This document shows, in pieces, positions 22,141 through 29,464 of a DNA stretch of 64,000 bases. This stretch comes from Flagellimonas sp. 389 (GTDB lineage Bacteria > Bacteroidota > Bacteroidia > Flavobacteriales > Flavobacteriaceae): positions 1 to 64,000 of the forward strand of contig NZ_JAHCMU010000013.1 in assembly GCF_018449435.1 (NCBI RefSeq), read 5' to 3'. Below the pieces are notes generated by a model. That model was not told the DNA's origin, searched no databases, and saw nothing but the letters and a program-made list of their open reading frames with translations. Position 1 is the first letter of the stretch. Each line of letters begins with the position of its first letter. The position numbers and the translations under genes are program-made.

Positions 22141-22578
22141 TTAAAAAGGTCTTTTACCAGCCACTTTAAGTCCCATAGATCTTGCCGTACCCGCAACCAT
22201 ACTCATTGCAGATTCAACGGTAAATGCATTCAAATCCACCATCTTATCTTCGGCGATTTGCTTTACCTGATCCCATGATACTGAACCGTTTTTAACCCTG
22301 TTAGGTTCGCCAGATCCTTTTTTAATCTTAGCTGCTTCCATCAATTGAACTGCCGCCGGTGGTGTTTTTACAACAAACTCGAAAGATTTGTCTTTGTAAA
22401 CGGTGATAACAACTGGTAATACTTTACCTGGTTTGTCCTGCGTACGTGCATTAAATTGCTTACAGAACTCCATGATGTTAACACCAGCAGCACCTAAGGC
22501 GGGTCCAACCGGTGGCGACGGATTCGCAGCACCTCCCCTAACTTGTAATTTAACTACCTTATCTACTTCTTTTGCCAT
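22141..22578 (-). CDS. rplK: 50S ribosomal protein uL11
   Basis: 145 residues. The Pro-rich N-terminal thiostrepton-site domain ([29 protein letters not shown]) and the C-terminal 23S-rRNA-binding domain ([10 protein letters not shown]) are intact. It follows nusG across a 107-bp gap that contains a decayed 7-bp repeat array. Confidence 0.98.
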   Translation of the reverse strand: MAKEVDKVVKLQVRGGAANPSPPVGPALGAAGVNIMEFCKQFNARTQDKPGKVLPVVITVYKDKSFEFVVKTPPAAVQLMEAAKIKKGSGEPNRVKNGSVSWDQVKQIAEDKMVDLNAFTVESAMSMVAGTARSMGLKVAGKRPF

Positions 22579-22648
22579 TGTTTTTAATTAAAATGAAAGT
22601 GTGTTAATTGGAAGCAACACAACTTTATATATGTAACAGCTCTATTTA

Positions 22649-22683
22649 TTCTTCAGTTTTCAGATATCTGACGTCAGATTTCT
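22649..22683. repeat. Degenerate 7-bp-period array after nusG
   Basis: On the plus strand the sequence divides into TTCTTCA, GTTTTCA, GATATCT, GACGTCA and GATTTCT, five 7-mers sharing an initial G/T and a terminal CA/CT. It abuts the nusG stop codon. It resembles the heptad arrays of the trp operon in period and position but is too diverged for certainty. Confidence 0.4.
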
Positions 22684-22685
22684 GA

Positions 22686-23240
22686 TTATACTTTTTCCAC
22701 TTGCATGTAACTTAATTCCAATGGTGTTTTTCTACCGAAAATCTTCACCATTACCTCAAGCTTGCGTTTTTCTTCATTGATTTTTTCAACTGTTCCATTG
22801 AAACCGTTGAAAGGTCCATCAATAACCTTGATTGTTTCACCTAAAATGAAAGGAATCGCCACATTATCTGTATTAACAGCTAATTCATCAACTTTCCCTA
22901 ACATTCTATTTACCTCTGTTTTTCTTAAAGGAACTGGGTCGCCCCCTTTGGTTTCTCCAAGAAATCCTATAACATTTGTAATGGAACGAATAATATGCAC
23001 CATTTCTCCACCCAAATTGGCCTTGATCATTATATAGCCAGGAAAGTAAACGCGCTCTTTATTGATTTTCTTCCCGTTACGAATCTGTACTACTTTTTCA
23101 GTTGGCACAAGAACATCTTCCAAGTAATCACCAAAACCGTTACGTTCTACCTCACTTTCAATGTAGCCCTTGATTTTGTTCTCTTGACCACTTACCGCTC
23201 TTACTACGTACCACTTTTTTTCTAGAACCTCAGACATCAT
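22686..23240 (-). CDS. nusG: Transcription termination/antitermination factor NusG
   Basis: 184 residues. The NGN domain (KWYVVRAVSGQENKIKGYIESEVERNG ... VPTEKVVQIRNGKK ... VYFPGYIMIKANL) is followed by a C-terminal KOW motif (VIDGPFNGFNGTVEKINEEKRKLEVMV). It modulates RNA polymerase pausing and couples transcription to Rho or the ribosome. Two Met codons open the frame. Only 2 bp separate it from the secE stop, so the two are translated from one message. Confidence 0.98.
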   Translation of the reverse strand: MMSEVLEKKWYVVRAVSGQENKIKGYIESEVERNGFGDYLEDVLVPTEKVVQIRNGKKINKERVYFPGYIMIKANLGGEMVHIIRSITNVIGFLGETKGGDPVPLRKTEVNRMLGKVDELAVNTDNVAIPFILGETIKVIDGPFNGFNGTVEKINEEKRKLEVMVKIFGRKTPLELSYMQVEKV

Positions 23241-23242
23241 TA

Positions 23243-23542
23243 TTATTTTTTCTTATTCATAAAAGAGGATAGACCTAAAAGTATAGCAACTGTCAAGGCA
23301 ATGTACCATATCAACTGCAAAATACCCCAAACTCCTTTTTCAAGATAGCCTTGGTATGTAGAAACCTGAAATAAATTACCTGTTATTGCGTCAGAAAAAT
23401 AAGAATCCACTCCCCATGTAGCCAATGCAAATACTATAGAGAAAACTGCTACGATTACCATTAAGTTGGATGCTTTTTCTCTATCCAACCATGTAACGTT
23501 GCTTTTTAACTCCTCAAATGATTCCTTAATGTAAGTGAACAT
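23243..23542 (-). CDS. secE: Preprotein translocase subunit SecE, with extra C-terminal membrane segment
   Basis: 99 residues. The first 60 match bacterial SecE: an amphipathic N-terminus (YIKESFEELKSNVTW) and one membrane helix (about 27-49, VIVAVFSIVFALATWGVDSYF). Most short SecE proteins, including those I know from flavobacteria, stop near residue 60-65. This one continues with a second hydrophobic helix (about 70-94, GVWGILQLIWYIALTVAILLG) and a basic tail NKKK. Position directly before nusG supports the identity. The extension could be a lineage feature or a stop-codon loss. Confidence 0.93.
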   Translation of the reverse strand: MFTYIKESFEELKSNVTWLDREKASNLMVIVAVFSIVFALATWGVDSYFSDAITGNLFQVSTYQGYLEKGVWGILQLIWYIALTVAILLGLSSFMNKKK

Positions 23543-23559
23543 ATTATTTATTTTTCAAT

Positions 23560-23573
23560 GCACGGGCAAAGAG
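23560..23573 (-). repeat. Copy of the tRNA-Trp 3' acceptor end
   Basis: GCACGGGCAAAGAG (plus strand) matches 12 of 14 bases of GCACGGGCGGAGAG at 23737-23750, the 3' end of tRNA-Trp. It lies 164 bp beyond the tRNA, just upstream of secE. Confidence 0.45.
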
Positions 23574-23586
23574 ATTTCCTTTACTT

Positions 23587-23696
23587 CGCCTGTGCTGAGC
23601 GCAGGCCTTTCGATAGGCACAAACTCCTCGCCCCAATAGACTTCATTATTTCAAATTGCAATGGCGGAGAAGCTTCCTGCGACTACACTCAGGATA
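23587..23696. repeat. REP-like palindromic units between secE and tRNA-Trp
   Basis: The unit at 23587-23603 forms a hairpin (GCCTGTGCT with AGCGCAGGC) and is followed by CAGGCCTTTCGA at 23602-23613, a 12-mer found exactly again at 44159-44170. A second degenerate unit, CGACTACACTCAGGATA, lies at 23680-23696. Both resemble the units near 44.1 kb (CTTTCGACTACGCTC...). Confidence 0.55.
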
Positions 23697-23737
23697 TATA
23701 TAAACTTCTTTCCCTATTGCTTTCTTCTTTAATTCAG

Positions 23738-23810
23738 CACGGGCGGAGAGGCTCGAACTCCCGACACCTGGTTTTGGAGACCAGTGCTCTACCAACTGAG
23801 CTACGCCCGT
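23738..23810 (-). tRNA. tRNA-Trp (anticodon CCA)
   Basis: 73-nt cloverleaf. The 7-bp acceptor is ACGGGCG/CGCCCGT, the D-arm is GTAGCTCAGTTGGTAGAGC, the anticodon loop is CTCCAAA with CCA, and the T-loop is GTTCGAGCC. No CCA is encoded. It lies between tuf and secE, the usual Bacteroidota position. Confidence 0.97.
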
Positions 23811-23826
23811 AATTATGGCGTTTTAC

Positions 23827-23858
23827 CATCCCATACTTGAGGGATGAGCTACACCCGT
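23827..23858 (-). repeat. Hairpin plus copy of the tRNA-Trp 5' end
   Basis: TGAGCTACACCCGT at 23845-23858 matches 13 of 14 bases of TGAGCTACGCCCGT (23797-23810), the 5' end of tRNA-Trp. It is joined to a hairpin, CATCCC/GGGATG with 8-nt loop (23827-23846). It looks like a truncated tRNA duplicate or element scar. Confidence 0.5.
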
Positions 23859-23928
23859 TTCTATTTACACTGAAAGGTATCCCGATAAATTCAGGACACC
23901 CTTTAGTGCAATACTTTATATAAAATGA

Positions 23929-25116
23929 TTAATCTAAAATCTCAGTAACCTGACCAGCACCTACTGTTCTACCACCCTCACGGATAGCGAAACGCAGACC
24001 TACGCTCAAAGCGATTGGCTGAATCAAATCTACATTGATAGTCAAGTTATCACCTGGCATTACCATTTCAACACCATCAGGCAAACCAATGTTTCCTGTA
24101 ACATCAGTAGTTCTAACATAGAACTGTGGACGATAGTTGTTATGGAATGGCGTGTGACGACCACCTTCTTCTTTCTTAAGGATATAGACCTCAGCTTTGA
24201 ACTTAGCGTGTGGCTTAACAGAACCTGGCTTACAGATTACCATACCTCTTTTAATATCGGTCTTTTCAATACCTCTTAAAAGAATACCTACGTTATCACC
24301 AGCTTCACCTCTATCCAATATCTTACGGAACATCTCAACACCAGTAATGGTGGAAGCCAATTTCTCAGCACCCATACCGATGATATCAACAGCATCACCC
24401 GTGTTAGCAACACCAGTTTCGATACGTCCTGTAGCAACGGTTCCACGACCAGTAATCGTAAACACATCTTCAACAGGCATTAAGAAATCCTTGTCAACAT
24501 CTCTCTTAGGAAGCTCGATCCAGTCATCTACAGCTGCCATCAATTCCATTACAGTATCAACCCATTTTTGCTCTCCGTTCAAAGCTCCAAGTGCAGAACC
24601 GGAAATTACAGGTCCATTATCACCATCGTACTCGTAGAAAGAAAGTAATTCCCTTACTTCCATTTCAACTAGTTCCAATAGCTCTTCATCGTCAACCATG
24701 TCAACTTTGTTCAAGAATACAACGATTCTTGGAATACCAACCTGACGTCCTAATAGGATGTGTTCACGTGTTTGTGGCATTGGCCCATCAGTTGCAGCAA
24801 CAACCAAAATTGCACCGTCCATTTGAGCAGCACCAGTAACCATGTTCTTCACGTAATCCGCGTGACCTGGACAGTCAACGTGTGCGTAGTGACGGTTTTC
24901 AGTTTGGTACTCTACGTGTGATGTGTTAATTGTAATACCTCTTTCCTTTTCTTCAGGAGCATTATCAATAGAATCAAAGCTTCTTAGCTCTGACAACCCT
25001 GCATTTGCCAATACGGTAGTAATAGCAGCAGTCAATGTTGTTTTACCATGATCCACGTGTCCAATAGTACCAATATTTAAGTGCGGTTTGGAACGATCAA
25101 AAGTTTCCTTTGCCAT
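23929..25116 (-). CDS. tuf: Elongation factor Tu
   Basis: 395 residues. G1 motif GHVDHGKT (19-26), DCPGH, NKVD, and the tRNA-binding domain III end ([15 protein letters not shown]) are all present. EF-Tu delivers aminoacyl-tRNA to the ribosome. It sits inside a tRNA operon: four tRNAs upstream and tRNA-Trp downstream, then secE-nusG. No second copy is in this window. Confidence 0.99.
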   Translation of the reverse strand: MAKETFDRSKPHLNIGTIGHVDHGKTTLTAAITTVLANAGLSELRSFDSIDNAPEEKERGITINTSHVEYQTENRHYAHVDCPGHADYVKNMVTGAAQMDGAILVVAATDGPMPQTREHILLGRQVGIPRIVVFLNKVDMVDDEELLELVEMEVRELLSFYEYDGDNGPVISGSALGALNGEQKWVDTVMELMAAVDDWIELPKRDVDKDFLMPVEDVFTITGRGTVATGRIETGVANTGDAVDIIGMGAEKLASTITGVEMFRKILDRGEAGDNVGILLRGIEKTDIKRGMVICKPGSVKPHAKFKAEVYILKKEEGGRHTPFHNNYRPQFYVRTTDVTGNIGLPDGVEMVMPGDNLTINVDLIQPIALSVGLRFAIREGGRTVGAGQVTEILD

Positions 25117-25163
25117 TTTAAATAATTTTAATCTTAGTTTATATTAGTGTACAAATCGTTTTG

Positions 25164-25235
25164 AGCCAATGACGAGATTTGAACTCGTGACCTCTTCCTT
25201 ACCAAGGAAACGCTCTACCCCTGAGCTACACCGGC
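25164..25235 (-). tRNA. tRNA-Thr (anticodon GGT)
   Basis: 72-nt cloverleaf. The acceptor GCCGGTG/CATTGGC contains two G-T pairs, the D-arm is TAGCTCAGGGGTAGAGC, the anticodon loop is TTGGTAA and the T-loop is GTTCAAATC. It lies directly upstream of tuf. Confidence 0.96.
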
Positions 25236-25285
25236 GTAAAGTGTTGAATCAACTACTTTAAATAGTCCTCCCATAAATTTTGGAA

Positions 25286-25311
25286 GAGATTCTTGCTTTC
25301 GCAAGGATGAC
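25286..25311 (-). repeat. REP-like palindrome within the tRNA cluster
   Basis: On the minus strand it starts GTCAT, has the hairpin CTTGC-GAAA-GCAAG (25292-25305) and ends AATCTC. The frame GTCAT-hairpin-ATCTC is shared with the insertion in trpF (57396-57428). It lies between tRNA-Thr(GGT) and tRNA-Gly. Confidence 0.6.
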
Positions 25312-25316
25312 TTTAG

Positions 25317-25389
25317 AGCGGGAGACCGGGTTCGAACCGGCGACATTCAGCTTGGAAGGCTGACGCTCTACCAACTGAGCTACTCCCGC
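25317..25389 (-). tRNA. tRNA-Gly (anticodon TCC)
   Basis: 73-nt cloverleaf with acceptor GCGGGAG/CTCCCGC, D-arm TAGCTCAGTTGGTAGAGC, anticodon loop CTTCCAA and T-arm CCGGTTCGAACCCGG. Confidence 0.97.
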
Positions 25390-25469
25390 ATTTTTTTGGT
25401 TTTATCCAAAAACAATCCAATATTTCAAAAAAACTTCTAAATCCTCAATTTTCATTGAAGACTCTTTAG

Positions 25470-25551
<82 letters not shown>

Positions 25552-25573
25552 GCCTTATTTTCAATAACTTACG

Positions 25574-25647
25574 AGCCGATGGAGGGACTCGAACCCACGA
25601 CCTGCTGATTACAAATCAGCTGCTCTAGCCAGCTGAGCTACATCGGC
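25574..25647 (-). tRNA. tRNA-Thr (anticodon TGT)
   Basis: 74-nt cloverleaf with acceptor GCCGATG/CATCGGC, anticodon loop TTTGTAA, and T-arm CGTGGGTTCGAGTCCC. It is the first gene of the tRNA-tuf-rpo transcription chain. Confidence 0.97.
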
Positions 25648-25674
25648 ATTTTACCACCTTTTTAACACAAAAAA

Positions 25675-25696
25675 AGCCCGCTATTTCTAACGGACT
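25675..25696 (-). terminator. Terminator of the hpf transcript
   Basis: On the minus strand: AGTCCGT, 8-nt loop, GCGGGCT (with G-T pairs), followed by seven T. It overlaps the predicted start point of the tRNA/tuf promoter. Confidence 0.65.
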
Positions 25697-25697
25697 G

Positions 25698-25726
25698 CAA
25701 ATGTATATATTTATTTATTTAATCAA
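25698..25726 (-). promoter_or_regulatory. Promoter of the tRNA-tuf-secE-nusG-rpl-rpo chain
   Basis: On the minus strand: TTG (25726-25724), 18-bp AT-rich spacer, TACATTTG (25705-25698). This is a full match to the Bacteroidota sigma-A consensus TTG-N17..19-TAnnTTTG. Transcription should start near 25692, about 45 nt before tRNA-Thr(TGT). Confidence 0.75.
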
Positions 25727-25748
25727 AATAATTTTGCAAAAATTTTAA

Positions 25749-26051
25749 TCAAGCTTTTGCCCTTTGTTTCTCTTTCTTTTTCACCAGCTTTCTTTCTAGG
25801 GAGTTGCATGCGGAATCAACGGCTTCCTCAAAAGATTTACATTGTTTTTTCACGATCAGCTTATCTCTGGGTACTAATAATTTTATTTCTACGATCTTAT
25901 TTTCCTTTGCACTTGTATTTTCAACTTTTAAATAAACATCTGAACTAATGACCCTGTCATAAAACGTTTCTAGCTTATCCATTCTTTTTTGAACAAAATC
26001 GATGAGCTTTCCATCTGCAACAAAATTAACTGATTGCGCATTAACTTTCAT
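25749..26051 (-). CDS. hpf: Ribosome hibernation promoting factor (HPF/RaiA family, short form)
   Basis: 100 residues. It starts MKVNAQSVNFVADGKLIDFVQKRMDKLETFYDRVISSDVYLKVEN and ends in a very basic tail (KKKEKQRAKA), matching the short single-domain HPF/YfiA family. Such proteins bind the decoding centre of idle ribosomes in stationary phase. It follows the xerC-like gene across 57 bp that include a small hairpin (CTGCC/GGCAG). Its terminator overlaps the promoter of the ribosomal operon. Confidence 0.92.
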   Translation of the reverse strand: MKVNAQSVNFVADGKLIDFVQKRMDKLETFYDRVISSDVYLKVENTSAKENKIVEIKLLVPRDKLIVKKQCKSFEEAVDSACNSLERKLVKKKEKQRAKA

Positions 26052-26108
26052 AAAATGTAGTTTTTAGTACTGCCTTTGGCAGCTAGGTTAAACAATGTGG
26101 GAAATCCG

Positions 26109-26999
26109 CTATTTCCCATTTCGGGGGTGTGCTCTTTGGTGAACCTTTTTAAGTTCGGCAATACTGTTATGCGTATACACTTGAGTAGAAGCCAAACTAG
26201 AATGCCCCAATAGCTCTTTGACCGAATTTAAATCGGCGCCTCTATTGAGCATGTGTGTAGCGAAAGTGTGCCGTAATATATGTGGACTCTTTTTCACCTT
26301 CGTCGACACCAAACTAAAATACTTATTTATGGTGCGATAAACAAGTGTTTCATAAATTTTAAGACCGCTTTTTGTTAAAAAAAGATAAGCTACGTCCTTA
26401 ATGATTTTCAGTCCTTGCCTCAGTTCTAAATAATCTTGAAGTATTGATTCTGTAGATGGCAACAAGGGGAGAATACGCTCTTTGTTACGTTTTCCCAGCA
26501 CTTTTATGGTTCCTTTTACATTATTCACATCAACTAGTTTCAGGTTGACCAATTCTGTCCTGCGAATACCGGTAGTATACAAAAGTTCTATAATCAATTT
26601 ATCACGAAGTCCCTCAAAATCATTTTCAAATGGTATCTCCGATAGTATTTTTTCCATCTCATTTTCTGAAAACGGAACTTCAATTTTTTTCTTTGTCTTG
26701 AGCGCTTTATGCTTTGCGAGCGGTGAATCATTGATTTCCCCTATTTTTTGCAAAAACTTGAAGTAAGCTCGCAACGAAGAAATTTTTCTATTGATGCTTC
26801 TGGTATTGATTCCTTTATCAACAAGAAAAACGATCCAAGTTCTTATTATGGTATAGTCAACCTCATCTATAGATTCCAGTTCGTACTCCGCCGCACAAAA
26901 TTCAGCAAAGGTTTTTACATCGTTTTCATAAGCACCTATGGTATGTTGGGAATAGTTTTTCTCCAATCCTAAATATGATACAAAAGCAGTTAAGTGCAT
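26109..26999 (-). CDS. Tyrosine recombinase, XerC/XerD family
   Basis: 296 residues. The N-terminal SAM-like DNA-binding domain (FVSYLGLEKNYSQHTIGAYENDVKTF) and the C-terminal catalytic domain (LLYTTGIRRTELVNLKLVD, PHILRHTFATHMLNRGADLNSVKELLGHSSLASTQVYTH) give the R...HxxR...H...Y set. Length and conservation fit a housekeeping dif recombinase and not an integrase of a mobile element; xerC next to hpf and rpsU is common in this phylum. Whether it is XerC or XerD cannot be decided here. A box TACCTTTG at 27011-27004, just upstream, could give an almost leaderless mRNA. Confidence 0.92.
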   Translation of the reverse strand: MHLTAFVSYLGLEKNYSQHTIGAYENDVKTFAEFCAAEYELESIDEVDYTIIRTWIVFLVDKGINTRSINRKISSLRAYFKFLQKIGEINDSPLAKHKALKTKKKIEVPFSENEMEKILSEIPFENDFEGLRDKLIIELLYTTGIRRTELVNLKLVDVNNVKGTIKVLGKRNKERILPLLPSTESILQDYLELRQGLKIIKDVAYLFLTKSGLKIYETLVYRTINKYFSLVSTKVKKSPHILRHTFATHMLNRGADLNSVKELLGHSSLASTQVYTHNSIAELKKVHQRAHPRNGK

Positions 27000-27036
27000 A
27001 TTTCAAAGGTATCTAAATTAAAATATGTGTGGGCAA

Positions 27037-27070
27037 AAAAAATCCCGCTCTAAAGAATTAGAACGGGATT
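27037..27070 (-). terminator. Terminator of rpsU
   Basis: On the minus strand: AATCCCG...TTAGAG-type stem closing with CGGGATT (27041-27047 with 27064-27070, extended by TCTAA/TTAGA), then eight T residues. It separates rpsU from the xerC-like gene. Confidence 0.88.
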
Positions 27071-27091
27071 ACTATATTGTGAGAGAGAACT

Positions 27092-27286
27092 TTATATTTC
27101 TTCTTGATCTCTTAAGCCTTGAATATATTCAGCTTTCTGTATTTCAGCTCTGCGCTTTACTGAAGGTTTGGTAAACTGCTGCCTTTTCCTCAACTGGCGC
27201 ATGGTGCCGGTCTTATCAAACTTGCGCTTGAAACGTTTTAAAGCTCTATCGATGTTTTCTCCTTCTTTTACTGGTATTATTAACAT
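27092..27286 (-). CDS. rpsU: 30S ribosomal protein bS21
   Basis: 64 residues: MLIIPVKEGENIDRALKRFKRKFDKTGTMRQLRKRQQFTKPSVKRRAEIQKAEY. In flavobacterial ribosomes bS21 (with bS6 and bS18) covers the anti-Shine-Dalgarno end of 16S rRNA (published for F. johnsoniae). The gene has its own start region and terminator. Unusually for this phylum it carries a perfect AGGAGG upstream of the ATG, which fits autoregulation by ribosomes lacking bS21. Confidence 0.98.
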   Translation of the reverse strand: MLIIPVKEGENIDRALKRFKRKFDKTGTMRQLRKRQQFTKPSVKRRAEIQKAEYIQGLRDQEEI

Positions 27287-27295
27287 GGGCTACAA

Positions 27296-27301
27296 CCTCC
27301 T
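27296..27301 (-). promoter_or_regulatory. Perfect Shine-Dalgarno AGGAGG before rpsU
   Basis: AGGAGG lies 9 nt before the rpsU ATG. Shine-Dalgarno sequences are largely absent in Bacteroidota, and none was noticed before other genes here. It is the expected sensor for bS21-free ribosomes. Confidence 0.85.
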
Positions 27302-27344
27302 TTCTTTAAAATTATTTCCCGTAACAAACGGGGCTGCAAATATA

Positions 27345-27352
27345 CAAATGTA
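27345..27352 (-). promoter_or_regulatory. Candidate -7 element for rpsU
   Basis: TACATTTG on the minus strand fits TAnnTTTG exactly. A second match, TATATTTG, lies immediately next to it (27344-27337). No TTG is present at the ideal distance; the nearest is 23 bp away. Confidence 0.5.
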
Positions 27353-27403
27353 ATCTATCCAAAAAAGTATTATCGCAAAATATTTTCAACCACTATGGAT
27401 TTC

Positions 27404-28573
27404 TTAGATACTAGGCGATCGATATTCTTTTTTATCAATAATTATCTTGGCAATAATTTCTCGCAATATCTCTGAGGTACCTCCTCCTATTGGTCCCAAC
27501 CGGCTATCTCGCAGCATTCTTGCCATTGGGTAATCTTCTATATATCCATAACCACCCAAAAATTGAAGGCAATTGTAGATGACTTCATCGGCCATTTTGG
27601 TAGACTTGAGTTTTGATATGGTCGCTTCACGCACTACATATTCTCCTCTTTCCATTTTTGCCGTGACCGCATAATTGTACTGTTTGCACAAATCCATGTC
27701 AGCATGTAAATCCACTAGGCGGTGACGCAATGCTTGGTATTGATCTATGGATTTTCCAAATGCCTCTCTTTCCGACATATATTGAATGGCATAATCCAGG
27801 GCAAATTCTGCTCTAGCATGGGCATTGATTCCCATGATCAAACGTTCCAATGCAAAAGCTTCCATAATAAAGGTAAACCCCTTGCCTTCTTCTCCCATAA
27901 GGTTTGAAGCTGGCACTTCTACATTATCAAAAGCCAACTCTGCGGTATCCGATGCCCTCCATCCTAGTTTATTCAATTTATTTGCGGAAACGCCTTTGCT
28001 ATTCCTATCCACGATGAATATGCTTATGCCCTTATTGCCAGCTACTGGGTCGGTCTTAGCCGCCAGGATGATATAATCGCCATAAACACCATTCGTGATA
28101 AAAGTTTTTGAACCATTTATAATGTATGTGTCACCTTGGCGAACTGCCGTGGTTCGCATACCTGCAACATCACTTCCACCAAAGGGTTCAGTGACTCCCA
28201 AACAACCTATTTTCTCACCATTTACACTGGGAATTAGATATGCTTTCTTTTGAGCTTCATTACCATTTTTGTTTAAATGGGTCATGGCCAAGTACACATG
28301 TGCCCAGATAGCTGCAGCGAAGCCACCAGAATTGATTTTCTGCAACTCTTCCAATAATATCACGGTATAGAAGAGGTCAAGTCCCAGACCCTCAGAAGAT
28401 TCAGGGGTAGCAAGACCAAAATAACCCATGTCTGCAAACTTTTTCCAGATGAAACGGTCAATGGTTCCTGTTTCTTCCCACTTCTCAATATGTGGAACTA
28501 CTTCTTTTTGCAAAAATTCTTTTAGGCTTTCCCTAAATAATTGATGTTCTTCAGTGAAGTACATACTGTTCAT
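27404..28573 (-). CDS. Acyl-CoA dehydrogenase
   Basis: 389 residues, the normal family length. FAD-binding and signature motifs are present: CLGVTEPFGGSDVAGMRTTA, TFITNGVYGDYIILAAKTD, and the C-terminal YLQFLGG-like stretch NCLQFLGGYGYIEDYPMARMLRDSRLGPIGGGTSEILREIIAK. The family oxidises acyl-CoA thioesters to enoyl-CoA and passes electrons to ETF. Substrate (fatty acyl or branched chain) cannot be told from motifs. Third gene of a tight minus-strand unit, 9 bp after the HhH gene. Confidence 0.94.
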   Translation of the reverse strand: MNSMYFTEEHQLFRESLKEFLQKEVVPHIEKWEETGTIDRFIWKKFADMGYFGLATPESSEGLGLDLFYTVILLEELQKINSGGFAAAIWAHVYLAMTHLNKNGNEAQKKAYLIPSVNGEKIGCLGVTEPFGGSDVAGMRTTAVRQGDTYIINGSKTFITNGVYGDYIILAAKTDPVAGNKGISIFIVDRNSKGVSANKLNKLGWRASDTAELAFDNVEVPASNLMGEEGKGFTFIMEAFALERLIMGINAHARAEFALDYAIQYMSEREAFGKSIDQYQALRHRLVDLHADMDLCKQYNYAVTAKMERGEYVVREATISKLKSTKMADEVIYNCLQFLGGYGYIEDYPMARMLRDSRLGPIGGGTSEILREIIAKIIIDKKEYRSPSI

Positions 28574-28582
28574 AGCTTTTTT

Positions 28583-29452
28583 TTAAAGTGACAAATATAG
28601 AACTATTCTCTCTAGTTTTTCTGGTGGAAAACCCTCAACATTGATTAGTTCGTCGAAGGTATTAATTCTTCCGTTCATGGTTCGATATTCCACTATGCTG
28701 TTAGCTACCTGATAGGGAATATAGACCAAGCTTGATATTTGTTTTGAGGTGGCTGTATTGATGTTAATTTTTTGAATTACCGGAGGATTCAATACTTTAT
28801 AATGATTCAAAAGTCGATGTACCACTTCGCTATCCAAACCATACACATCGAACAACTGTTCATCGATTAAAAAACCTCCTAATCTATCCCTAAATTTTAC
28901 GATTCGCGCAGAAAGCTTATCCCCTATTCCATTGATTTTCCTCAAATCTTCGGCAGTAGCACTATTGATGTCCAAAACCTTGGATACGTTGGTTGTTTTA
29001 GGAGTATCGTTTTTTCTGGAAGAATATTCAATCCTTTTTTGTTTCCAATTAGGGAACTTGAATAACGGCGACAATACAGTCAACATGGAATCGGATACTT
29101 TAGTAATTTGTTGAAATTGCTCAGCAGAATTCATAAACTGATTTGACTTCCTAAAAGCATGCAGCCTATCTATTTCTTCGGTTGACATTCCCAACGTATA
29201 GCCTTTGTAATCGGTAATATAGTTTGGATTGAAGGAATAAATGGTCTTGGCTTCTTTTTGAAGCGAAATCTTTTTGAGACTGTCCAATTTGAATTCCATC
29301 GCATTATCCACGAGCACATTGGATTTCCTTTGCGATGGATTTGCCTTTACATAGAAATAAACGCCTTGAAGGATAATTATTAGAGTGAGCAAAAAGAAAA
29401 CCCCACTTCGTTCTTGCTTATTGAACTTGAAATGGGACTTAAACTTTTTCAA
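28583..29452 (-). CDS. Helix-hairpin-helix (ComEA-like) protein with N-terminal membrane anchor
   Basis: 289 residues. One transmembrane segment (about 19-36, GVFFLLTLIIILQGVYFYV) is followed by a polar linker and two or three HhH units. One is at about 165-200 (LDINSATAEDLRKINGIGDKLSARIVKFRDRLGGF). The others are at about 228-289 (ININTATSKQISSLVYIPYQVANSIVEYR, FDELINVEGFPPEKLERI). ComEA-type proteins bind DNA outside the inner membrane during uptake. Many flavobacteria have such an HhH protein without a proven competence role. It lies 12 bp after the symporter gene. Confidence 0.88.
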   Translation of the reverse strand: MKKFKSHFKFNKQERSGVFFLLTLIIILQGVYFYVKANPSQRKSNVLVDNAMEFKLDSLKKISLQKEAKTIYSFNPNYITDYKGYTLGMSTEEIDRLHAFRKSNQFMNSAEQFQQITKVSDSMLTVLSPLFKFPNWKQKRIEYSSRKNDTPKTTNVSKVLDINSATAEDLRKINGIGDKLSARIVKFRDRLGGFLIDEQLFDVYGLDSEVVHRLLNHYKVLNPPVIQKININTATSKQISSLVYIPYQVANSIVEYRTMNGRINTFDELINVEGFPPEKLERIVLYLSL

Positions 29453-29464
29453 TACTTTGCTATT

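Noticed and set aside
23558..23812. 84-codon plus-strand ORF between secE and tuf
   Set aside because: It runs antisense through tRNA-Trp and the REP-like units, so it is not a gene.
26109..26999. The tyrosine recombinase as a mobile-element integrase
   Set aside because: Length, motif spacing and neighbours (hpf, rpsU) fit the housekeeping XerC/D family. No attachment-site repeats or element cargo are nearby.
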